Source of the DNA: Desulfobulbaceae bacterium | GTDB lineage: Bacteria > Desulfobacterota > Desulfobulbia > Desulfobulbales > UBA5123 | DNA length: 42,050 bases | Assembly (NCBI GenBank): GCA_029865195.1 | Contig: JAOUHH010000001.1 | Location: 1 to 42,050 of the forward strand | Direction of reading: 5' to 3' | In this document: positions 17,227-23,514 of the stretch, piece by piece | Layout of the letters: each line of letters starts with the position of its first letter | How positions within the stretch are numbered: position 1 is the stretch's first letter | Notes under the pieces: generated by a model | Told to the model about the DNA's origin: nothing | Seen by the model: the letters and a program-made list of their open reading frames with translations, nothing else | Databases searched by the model: none | Translations under genes and position numbers: made by a program

Positions 17227-17638
17227 CCTCGAAATGGCTGGTGATTACCGCGCCGCAGGCGAAGTCGGAAGCATCGGACACCGCCGAGGCGGCAAGCCGA
17301 TCGATGAGGCCCTGCGCCTCGGCGAGCATGGCGCGTTTCTGCTTATCGAGCGCCGTTGTCTCCGGCTCCTGGCCGTTGGGCACGGCGTTCCCGGCAATCG
17401 ACACGATCCGCCGCTGGAACAGTTCAGCCGCGACGAGGCACTTTTCGGCCCGCTTGACATAAGCAGCGGTCGCCGTGACGGCCGAAGCGTAGGCGGTCGC
17501 GCCGACCCGCACTTCCAGCAGCATGGCCTGCTCGTCGATAACACCCTGCAGCCACGCATCGAAGGTGGCGGCAGTCAGGCTGAACTGCTCGGGGGTGAAC
17601 CCGAGATTCTTGATATCGTCGAGAGAAACCTTGCCCAT
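17213..17638 (-). CDS. Head-tail connector protein
   Basis: 141 residues, mostly helical, immediately downstream of the capsid gene: VSLDDIKNLGFTPEQF at the start and AYVKRAEKCLVAAELFQRRIVSI in the centre. Small helical proteins in this position (gp6-like, DUF-type adaptors) form the ring below the portal. The call is from gene order and secondary-structure feel. Confidence 0.6.
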   Translation of the reverse strand: MGKVSLDDIKNLGFTPEQFSLTAATFDAWLQGVIDEQAMLLEVRVGATAYASAVTATAAYVKRAEKCLVAAELFQRRIVSIAGNAVPNGQEPETTALDKQKRAMLAEAQGLIDRLAASAVSDASDFACGAVITSHFEDDNA

Positions 17639-17692
17639 GGCGGCACCGGCAGAGCAGGGCGGGGATCATCCCCCGCCCGCCCTGGTTATTGG

Positions 17693-18676
17693 TTAAGAGA
17701 GAGCGCAGCGCTTGTGCTGCTTGCTTTCGCCGATGGCGCCGTTATACGCACCGGTCCAGACATGGTCCGCGCCGAGTACCAGTTCGTTGCGCTGGGCCGG
17801 GCGGGCGTTGAGGTCTTCCCACTCGCCCTTCTTGTTCTTGAGGCCGGGCAGCGACACGTAATAGCTGGTGCTGGCGATCTTGGCGGTGGGGATGACGCCC
17901 TTGATGTTGTAGGTGATCTGGTTGTTGTTGGAGTTGGCGTTGACAAAACTCGCGGCCAGCGCCTTGTAGATGCGGGACATCAGTATCGGGTGGCAGGTGA
18001 TGTAGAAACCACTGCCGGCCGAGACGCTGTAGCCGGCAGCTTCCATCTCGGTGACGATGGCGGCGCAGGCGTTGTTGATGGTGGTGACGTCGTCGGTGGC
18101 GAACGCCTGGTTGATCCCAGCGCCCATGGCTGCCATCAGGCCATAGAAGAGATCGGCCTTTTGGTTATACCAGTTGTTGAAGGTGTCCTTGGTCAGGTCA
18201 TCAATCAGGTAATACTTGTTGAAACGGAGCCAGTCGTCCTCGATGGCGAAGCCGCCGATGAAACGGAGCAGGCCGACCTGTGACTTGGCGCTGGAAGGCA
18301 GGCGCGAGAGTTTGGCCTCTTCGCCGGTCTTTTTCTGGTAGAAGGTGACGCCGCCGGAGATGTCGAGCATCTCGAAGGTGTCGTTGGAGCTGGCCCGCAT
18401 GTCCACGTCGGCGAACAGGGCCTCATAGCCTCGATCCGGAGACTCGACGGTGTCGCTTCCGACCATGACGATGGGCGGACCGGAGGCGACGAGGTTCGGG
18501 TCGATACCGATGATCTTCTGGCCCTGCACGGACCCGGCGGCGACCATCTTGACCGAGTCGGCGGCGATGGCCTTGAAACCCTGGCAGACGGCGTCATAGA
18601 TGGCGACTTTCTGGAGATTGGCGGGAACCTTGCTCAACTTATCCCAGTCGATGAACTGCTTTCCGTTGATGATCAT
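17693..18676 (-). CDS. Major capsid protein
   Basis: 327 residues in the position of the capsid gene between decoration and connector genes. Features include MIINGKQFIDWDKLSKVPANLQKV at the N-terminus, a beta-rich middle (TFEMLDISGGVTFYQKKTGEEAKLSRLPSS), a central helix and a C-terminal SFVNANSNNNQITYNIKGVIPTAKI strand pair typical of HK97-fold P-domain/A-domain proteins in Mu-like heads. The product should be the most abundant virion protein. Confidence 0.8.
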   Translation of the reverse strand: MIINGKQFIDWDKLSKVPANLQKVAIYDAVCQGFKAIAADSVKMVAAGSVQGQKIIGIDPNLVASGPPIVMVGSDTVESPDRGYEALFADVDMRASSNDTFEMLDISGGVTFYQKKTGEEAKLSRLPSSAKSQVGLLRFIGGFAIEDDWLRFNKYYLIDDLTKDTFNNWYNQKADLFYGLMAAMGAGINQAFATDDVTTINNACAAIVTEMEAAGYSVSAGSGFYITCHPILMSRIYKALAASFVNANSNNNQITYNIKGVIPTAKIASTSYYVSLPGLKNKKGEWEDLNARPAQRNELVLGADHVWTGAYNGAIGESKQHKRCALS

Positions 18677-18719
18677 GTTGTTACTCCTTGCTGGTGTTCG
18701 CGGTTAATCAAGGGGCCGC

Positions 18720-19352
18720 TTAATTTTCGTTGAGCATCACCATGACTTCGTCGTCGTCATCGGTGGTCGGTTCGGCGGATTTGCCGATCTTGCTGTTGGC
18801 CTGGGTAACGGCGAGGGTGAACTTGTCGCCGACCACGAAGTCGGTGGCGCCGTCGTTGATGGTAAAGGCGACAAAGCCGTTGGCATAGGCAACGCCGACC
18901 TCGGCGTCTGCCATCCGGCCGGACTTGGAGCCGATCACCGAGAAGGTGCCGCCATTGGCGGCGGCGGCGATGCACAGCAGGGTCCAGCTCTCGGCCACGG
19001 CGTTGGCGCCGACTGCTTCGCCGGTCACGGTGCCGTTGCCGGTGTTGCCGCCGTCGGCTACCGCGTCGGCGGCGGACATGCCCTTGGACTCGGTGGCCAC
19101 GCCGTTGGTGGCGTCCCAGAAACATTCCTTGCCGTCGGCGATGGCGCTGCTTGCGCCGGTGGTTTTCGGGAAGGATGCCCGGCCCCGGTAGATGTAGACG
19201 TTCTCGACGTTGGCGAGGGCGGCGGATACCGCGATCAGGATGTCGCCGTTGACCACGATGATCTCGTTGGCGGCTACGGCGGCGTTGTGGGTATGCTTGC
19301 GGGTCCGCAGATGCTGGACGCCGTCACGGGGGGTTGCGAGTTCGTTTGCCAT
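18720..19352 (-). CDS. Capsid decoration protein (DUF2190-like)
   Basis: 210 residues. NAAVAANEIIVVNGDILIAVSAALANVENVYIYRGRASFPKTTGA and AIADGKECFWDATNGVA follow the capsid-cement DUF2190 pattern; an Ala/Gly/Thr-rich beta part and an acidic tail (TTDDDDEVMV) come after. It lies between protease/scaffold and capsid genes, the usual place for cement proteins. Confidence 0.75.
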   Translation of the reverse strand: MANELATPRDGVQHLRTRKHTHNAAVAANEIIVVNGDILIAVSAALANVENVYIYRGRASFPKTTGASSAIADGKECFWDATNGVATESKGMSAADAVADGGNTGNGTVTGEAVGANAVAESWTLLCIAAAANGGTFSVIGSKSGRMADAEVGVAYANGFVAFTINDGATDFVVGDKFTLAVTQANSKIGKSAEPTTDDDDEVMVMLNEN

Positions 19353-19404
19353 GTTCGTTCTCCGTGTAATGAGTTAGGAGGTGAATATCGTTGCGCGGTG
19401 CCGT

Positions 19405-19860
19405 TTACTTGCTGTCGCGGGGCACCAGCGGATTCTTTGAGCCGGTGAAGGCGGCGTCGGTGGAGTCTGCCGACTTGTCGCGGCGGTCGTCGCCCTCAAG
19501 CTGGCCACCGTCCGGGAACTTCTCGTTCATCCGTTTCTGCAGGCCCTTCACTTCCTGCCCCAGGAACTCGACGTCGAACGTGGCGGCGAATCCCTTGGTC
19601 TTGGTCTTGGCCTCTTCAGTCTGCTCGATCTCGCCGAGGGCGGCCTTCATCCGGACATAGTCGGCAATCAGGCCATCCTGAAACTGCTTGCCGAGGGCGG
19701 CCATGGCCTTGGATTCCTCGACCTGGCCGGTGAGTTCGGTGATCTTGGCGTCCTTGGCTGCAATGACGGATTTGACGGACTCGGTGATCTGGTCGTCGGT
19801 GGTGTCGTCGCCGAAGGATTTACCCAACACGGCGCCCAACATCTTCTTGAGTGCGTTCAT
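19405..19860 (-). CDS. Nested scaffold protein (internal start)
   Basis: An in-frame ATG at 19860 (MNALKKMLGAVLGK) is preceded by AGAGGAAAAGG, a strong ribosome site, inside the protease gene. It would give a free 151-residue scaffold identical to the protease C-terminus, like lambda Nu3 within C or Mu Z within I. Confidence 0.6.
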   Translation of the reverse strand: MNALKKMLGAVLGKSFGDDTTDDQITESVKSVIAAKDAKITELTGQVEESKAMAALGKQFQDGLIADYVRMKAALGEIEQTEEAKTKTKGFAATFDVEFLGQEVKGLQKRMNEKFPDGGQLEGDDRRDKSADSTDAAFTGSKNPLVPRDSK

Positions 19861-20550
19861 ACCTTTTCCTCTCTGTTGTGGTTGGTTGCCTTCGTCGGCA
19901 TCTGCGCCGGACTTGGCGGATTTTTGCGAGGTTGCCCCCTGCTGCGCTCCGAGCCAGACAAGCGACCCCTCGGTGGCCTCACCGGGGCCGGTGTATTCCC
20001 AGAACATGGTTTCGCCGTGCTTGCCCTTTACCGGGGCCATGTCGGCGGCGATGAAAGAAATCGACCAATGGCGATAAGTGCCGCCGTTGATGTTGGCGAG
20101 GATGTCCTCGACGCTCGGCGTCTTGATCACGTAGTACCAGGCCCACAGCACCTTGACGGCGGCAACGCCGTCAGGCAGGCGCGGGTCTTCGCCGGTGAGC
20201 TCCTTGAATTTCTCCGGGCTGATCTGCTCGGTGGTGGCGTCGAAATAGAGGCCCAGCGGCAGATAGTCGCGGCGGGCGTGGAAATACAGGGTGGATTTGC
20301 CGGGCAGGGTGGTGGCGAAATCGTCGAGCAGCGCCTCGTTGAAGCGTTCCCGGTCGCGGTCAACGCCGTTGTGTGCCAGCAACTGCTTGCGGACAAAGAC
20401 GGCCTCGGCGGTGACGGCCTCAAGGGCGTAGCGGTTGATCTTGGCAAGGATGTCGTCGGTGATCTCGACACCGGCGGCAGTGGCCTTGAGTCCGCTGCCT
20501 GCCGACTTGCTCCGGATCTCGCCGGGGTTGTATGTGCTCTGGCCGGCCAT
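19405..20550 (-). CDS. Prohead protease with C-terminal scaffold
   Basis: 381 residues. The N-terminal 200 residues show the prohead-protease order: a DRDRERFNEALLDDFATTLPGKSTLYFHARR segment, then GGTYRHWSISFIAADM and EGSLVWLG near 195. The last 150 residues are a coiled-coil scaffold-like domain (AKDAKITELTGQVEESKAMAALGKQFQD). This matches Mu gpI-type protease-scaffold genes. It shares one base with the upstream gene. Catalytic residues (His of FHARR, Ser of SISF) are inferred. Confidence 0.7.
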   Translation of the reverse strand: MAGQSTYNPGEIRSKSAGSGLKATAAGVEITDDILAKINRYALEAVTAEAVFVRKQLLAHNGVDRDRERFNEALLDDFATTLPGKSTLYFHARRDYLPLGLYFDATTEQISPEKFKELTGEDPRLPDGVAAVKVLWAWYYVIKTPSVEDILANINGGTYRHWSISFIAADMAPVKGKHGETMFWEYTGPGEATEGSLVWLGAQQGATSQKSAKSGADADEGNQPQQRGKGMNALKKMLGAVLGKSFGDDTTDDQITESVKSVIAAKDAKITELTGQVEESKAMAALGKQFQDGLIADYVRMKAALGEIEQTEEAKTKTKGFAATFDVEFLGQEVKGLQKRMNEKFPDGGQLEGDDRRDKSADSTDAAFTGSKNPLVPRDSK

Positions 20551-21086
20551 CAGTCTTTTTTCCCTTTCTTCATCATGGCCAGCACATGCTCGCCGGTGAT
20601 GACCTTGGACTGCAGGCGGGTGGCCGGCTCGACCGCTTTCTCTTCCCCGGCTGCGGCGGGAGCATCATCAGCTGGGGCAGGGGTGGTGCGGATGAGTTCG
20701 GCGATCTTGCCGTTGGCCTCTTTCAGCGAGGCGGCAAGGGTTTTGTTGTCGGCATGGGCGGACTCAAGGGCGGCGGTCATTTCATCCTTGGCCTGGCGGC
20801 CTGCCTCGTGGGCTGCCTGGTGGGCGGCAAGCATGCCCTCGGCAGCGTCGCGCTCATCGGCGGAGATGTCGAAACCAAGAAGGTTTTCAAGGGCCGCCAC
20901 TTCCGGCTTTCCTTCTTCGGTGTACTCGTCGGCCGCCAACTCGGTGATCGCGCTGCAGATCATCTTCATACGCACAAGGGCGCGGCGGGTGGATGTAGGA
21001 TCGCTTTCGGCGTCCTTCTGGCCCTCAACGCCAGAACCCTTGAAGTCCTTGCCGTCGGTAGTGATCTTGTCGCTCTTTTTCGCCAT
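20550..21086 (-). CDS. Head morphogenesis coiled-coil protein
   Basis: 178 residues, first gene of the second late operon, with a good ribosome site (GGAGG) before its ATG. The middle (80-135) is strongly helical and Ala/Glu/Lys-rich, the ends are disordered, and the C-terminus is basic (MKKGKKD). It overlaps the protease start by one base. No family is recognised; a head assembly or scaffold-accessory role follows from position. Confidence 0.6.
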   Translation of the reverse strand: MAKKSDKITTDGKDFKGSGVEGQKDAESDPTSTRRALVRMKMICSAITELAADEYTEEGKPEVAALENLLGFDISADERDAAEGMLAAHQAAHEAGRQAKDEMTAALESAHADNKTLAASLKEANGKIAELIRTTPAPADDAPAAAGEEKAVEPATRLQSKVITGEHVLAMMKKGKKD

Positions 21087-21153
21087 GGGCCTGTCCTCCG
21101 TGCTGCATAGAAAGAGATGAAAAAGTTCTACTTTTTAAGGGGTTCTCTTTCTC

Positions 21154-21196
21154 GTAGCAGGTAAGCGGGACGCAGGCTGGCAGAGGATGTCACTTT
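21154..21196 (-). promoter_or_regulatory. Late promoter copy 2, Mor/C-type
   Basis: A 30-base element (21167-21196) is 28/30 identical to 28079-28108, and both have a TGCTA(C/T) -10-like hexamer at the same distance (here 21154-21159). It lies between the antirepressor-unit terminator and the first head-operon gene, with no good -35 box. Likely bound by the Mor-like activator at 30106-30375. Confidence 0.65.
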
Positions 21197-21220
21197 GTGC
21201 GGGTGGGGGGGATGGGCAAC

Positions 21221-21248
21221 AAAAAACCCCGCCGGGATGGGCGGGGTT
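21221..21248 (-). terminator. Intrinsic terminator of the antirepressor unit
   Basis: On the minus strand a nine-base perfect stem (AACCCCGCC/GGCGGGGTT, loop of six) is followed by a six-T run. It separates the antirepressor transcript from the second late promoter. Confidence 0.85.
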
Positions 21249-21273
21249 AGGTGGGCGAGCGGTGATGGGCTGG

Positions 21274-21498
21274 CTACTTCGTGACGACTGAAAGCCGCCC
21301 CTTGGCTCCTTGTCTTTTGAGATAATCGTGATAGCCGGGCTGGGAGAGCAGACGCCCGGAAACAAGAATCAACTCCAAAAGGTCGCAGGTTTCAAGAAAA
21401 CCTACAATCGACCTTCTCCAATGGCATGCCGCCTTTGAGTGGCGACCGCCTTGATCGGCTGGGGGTCTTACCGGCAAACGGACGATGGTGGCGCTCAT
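21274..21498 (-). CDS. Small protein coupled to the antirepressor
   Basis: 74 residues starting at an ATGA overlap with the antirepressor stop. Basic N-terminus, then FLETCDLLELILVSGRLLSQPGYHDYLKRQGAKGRL, which looks like a real amphipathic helical protein. It is the last gene before the terminator at 21221-21248. No family recognised. Confidence 0.55.
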   Translation of the reverse strand: MSATIVRLPVRPPADQGGRHSKAACHWRRSIVGFLETCDLLELILVSGRLLSQPGYHDYLKRQGAKGRLSVVTK

Positions 21499-22376
21499 GC
21501 TTCACCCCCTTCCGCCATATCGGCAAACCGGACAAAGCGGTGATAGCGGTAACCGTGGGCGATCTTGCGGCAAGGCTCGCGCCGCCATCCCAAAAACGCC
21601 AGCGATTCTGACTCGCGGGAAAAGAGTGTTCCAAGGTGCTTTGGGTTTCTGAAGATGAGCGGCAACCTGGGCGCCCGCCCGGCGGCGATGAACGCCCCGA
21701 AGAACTGTGCCGTGGTGCCCTGCAGCCATTGGCCGTCAGGCCCGGTGCCGGTTTCAAGGCCGCAGCCGTTCGGTGGTGATGGCAGCAGCAGGGAAAGATA
21801 CTGCGACAGGGTGGCGGCCACGTCCGAGGCGGCAGGGTCCGGCGATTCGATTTCCTCCAGCAGGTCGGCAACCGGCATGCCGGTGAAGAAGTGCAGCGCC
21901 CGAAGGCTGGCCTTGCCCTTGAGGTACTTGTCCGCCTCGCGGCACAGAGCCGAGATGGCGTCCATGGAAAGGCCAGGGGAGGGCAAGGCCGCGCCTCCGG
22001 CATACTGCATCCGTTCGGCCCTGCCGGTGGTCCAATATTGCCACAGGGCGTCGTCGCATTCGTTTTGATAAGAGAGGATTTTTTCCCGGAGTTCTGGGCG
22101 GACTTTCTTGTGATTGATGGTGGCCAGGAACCCGGCAACCTTGCGGATGGGGATGCAGATGGTTTCTTGAATCCCTCCTGCGGAAGGCGTTGTGATAATC
22201 ACAACACCCCATCGATCATTGTTATTCTGTAATTTCACATACTGACTTGCCCAGTTTAGCCCCATGTTCTCAATGATCGGCCTGACCGGGGCGAAGGGTT
22301 CGCCGTTGTGGTCAACGGCAAAGATGGTGTCCCCGTGAAAAGGGACTGGTTCAAGTTGTTTGGCTTGCGCGGACAT
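21495..22376 (-). CDS. ant: Antirepressor with P22 AR N-terminal domain
   Basis: 293 residues from the ATG at 22376, which has AAGGAG eight bases upstream. Residues about 8-120 (VPFHGDTIFAVDHNGEPFAPVRPIIENMGLNWASQYVKL...IRKVAGFLATINHKKV...LREKILSYQNECDDALWQYW) are the P22_AR_N domain of phage antirepressors, which bind and inactivate the immunity repressor. The C-terminal half is not recognised. An open frame extends upstream without a stop to 22592, as expected for an Icd/Ash-like leader read-through region. Expression is probably held down by the C4-like RNA encoded just upstream and by the operator at 22653-22699. Confidence 0.85.
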   Translation of the reverse strand: MSAQAKQLEPVPFHGDTIFAVDHNGEPFAPVRPIIENMGLNWASQYVKLQNNNDRWGVVIITTPSAGGIQETICIPIRKVAGFLATINHKKVRPELREKILSYQNECDDALWQYWTTGRAERMQYAGGAALPSPGLSMDAISALCREADKYLKGKASLRALHFFTGMPVADLLEEIESPDPAASDVAATLSQYLSLLLPSPPNGCGLETGTGPDGQWLQGTTAQFFGAFIAAGRAPRLPLIFRNPKHLGTLFSRESESLAFLGWRREPCRKIAHGYRYHRFVRFADMAEGGEA

Positions 22377-22449
22377 GGCGGCTTCTCCTTTGTTGGGGTA
22401 AGAACTCCCCGCCCTCTGCGCTTCCAAACACAAAAAGGGCGGAACCGTA

Positions 22450-22473
22450 CGGGTTGGAAGACCGGAACAAAGG
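22450..22473 (-). promoter_or_regulatory. C4 target region in the ant leader
   Basis: The transcript of this segment is nearly perfectly complementary to the C4-like RNA segment at 22572-22597: about 23 of 24 positions pair, allowing two single-base bulges. It lies 75-97 bases before the ant start. Pairing here would block leader translation and, by the P1 model, cause premature termination. Confidence 0.7.
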
Positions 22474-22533
22474 AACCGGCGAGCCGAAGCTCCCCGCACG
22501 GCCCACCCAAAAGGTAAGCTATGCTGCGGACAC

Positions 22534-22617
22534 AAAAAAACCACCTGCACTGGGGGTGGCGGTGGTGTCCGCCTTTGTTTCCGGGCTTCCAAACCCGGTA
22601 GCGGATTTTGCCGCTAC
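22534..22617 (-). ncRNA. c4: C4-like antisense RNA
   Basis: The minus-strand transcript would fold into three hairpins: GTAGCGG/CCGCTAC, CCGGG/CCCGG with loop TTTGGAAG, and GGCGG/CCGCC, followed by a GC stem (CCACC/GGTGG) and seven Ts at 22540-22534. This is the size (about 80 bases) and order of the C4 RNAs of P1/P7 and related prophages, which repress the downstream antirepressor by pairing. The gene lies upstream of ant on the same strand, and the complementary target is at 22450-22473. Confidence 0.75.
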
Positions 22618-22634
22618 ACCCCCAAGTTATCTCC

Positions 22635-22652
22635 TGGTTTTTCTATTGTCAA
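22635..22652 (-). promoter_or_regulatory. Promoter of the C4/ant transcript
   Basis: TTGACA at 22652-22647 (minus strand) is a consensus -35 box directly abutting the operator half-site at 22653. The -10 is less certain: GATAAC at 15-base or TAACTT at 17-base spacing, just past 22635. Initiation near 22617 would start right at the first C4 hairpin. Confidence 0.55.
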
Positions 22653-22699
22653 TAATTAAATGTGCGGTTAGGGTACACACCTTACCGCACATTTAATTA
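22653..22699. promoter_or_regulatory. Double operator, 16-base inverted repeat
   Basis: Two oppositely oriented copies of ACCGCACATTTAATTA (22653-22668 inverted, 22684-22699) form a perfect 16-base inverted repeat with a 15-base spacer. The core ACCGCACAtTT recurs at 31494-31506, 31558-31570, 31579-31589 and 42033-42044. It controls the divergent C4/ant promoter and the moron at 22708. Confidence 0.75.
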
Positions 22700-22707
22700 C
22701 ATAGGCC

Positions 22708-23091
22708 ATGTATAACTATACCAGATGTCCACATTGCGAAAGACTATACAAACTCGGCGATAAAAAACTCCAAATTATTGGGCAAGAGTTTGCTTGTCGC
22801 TGCGGCCAGCGTTTTGTTGCAACGGCGATAGAGGGAATACTACTTAAAGAGGACATCAAACGTGCATGCAAATTTAACCTCCTCTCGGTTGACTACATTA
22901 ACAAAGAATCAAAAAGGGATTCATTGCCGTTTGGGGTTCTTTTTGAAGAGTTTATGGATATGGTAAAGGATCACGCAATAACAAAATTGATTCGTGACCA
23001 CATAAACAAAAACAGATCAAGCTGGCGGAAACTATCAACAAAGGATGTTGAGGAAATTATAGACAACTTCAAAAAGAATAACGACCGATAG
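22708..23091 (+). CDS. Zinc-ribbon moron protein, plus strand
   Basis: 127 residues, the only plus-strand gene outside the lysogeny module. An N-terminal zinc ribbon (CPHC at 7-10, CRC at 30-32) is followed by a basic helical domain (FEEFMDMVKDHAITKLIRDHINKN). The gene is clearly more AT-rich than its neighbours, suggesting recent acquisition. It starts nine bases after the double operator, so the prophage repressor probably controls it. Function unknown; its opposite orientation and operator are typical of a moron. Confidence 0.75.
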   Translation: MYNYTRCPHCERLYKLGDKKLQIIGQEFACRCGQRFVATAIEGILLKEDIKRACKFNLLSVDYINKESKRDSLPFGVLFEEFMDMVKDHAITKLIRDHINKNRSSWRKLSTKDVEEIIDNFKKNNDR

Positions 23092-23093
23092 TT

Positions 23094-23483
23094 TCACGGC
23101 AACCCAATGCCGTTACTATCGACCGCCCAAGCATCAATCGGTAGATTGTAGTGTTCAATCGTGCTGTTTAAGCGCAGCCAGTATTTACGATCTTTGGGGG
23201 TCTCAAGTATCAAGACGATACCAGCTTTTTTGCCGGTTTGAAGCGAGTAATAAAGTGCTTGCCCTATCGCTTCGGCCCACTTTTTCCCGAAATCAAACTC
23301 AACGGCGTTCGTTGCCGTGAGGCAGTCGCAACGGGTTTGATCAGGCAACACGACTTCCTGAACTCCGCGCTGCTCCTCACACCATTGCTGCTGATACCAC
23401 TTTTCCTTATGGATTGTCTTGCTTGCTGCCGTGAACGGGCACAGCACCATTAAGGCGATGGTTATTACGATTGTTTTTTTCAT
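23094..23483 (-). CDS. Exported conserved protein, possible nuclease-like fold
   Basis: 129 residues from the ATG at 23483, which begins a clear signal peptide (KKTIVITIALMVLCPFTAAS, cleavage near 20). The mature part carries WCEEQ, the pair RCDCLT and VEFDFGKKWAEAIGQALYY followed by GKKAGIVLILETPKDRKYWLRL. This block is shared by a group of small conserved proteins seen in prophages and genomes and recalls the E-x-D...K...Q strand-helix order of restriction-endonuclease-like folds; activity is not shown. It ends three bases from the convergent moron. An in-frame extension to 23888 lies over the portal gene and is not used. Confidence 0.7.
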   Translation of the reverse strand: MKKTIVITIALMVLCPFTAASKTIHKEKWYQQQWCEEQRGVQEVVLPDQTRCDCLTATNAVEFDFGKKWAEAIGQALYYSLQTGKKAGIVLILETPKDRKYWLRLNSTIEHYNLPIDAWAVDSNGIGLP

Positions 23484-23514
23484 AAAACTACAATATCCCA
23501 GCCGGCCCAAAAAA

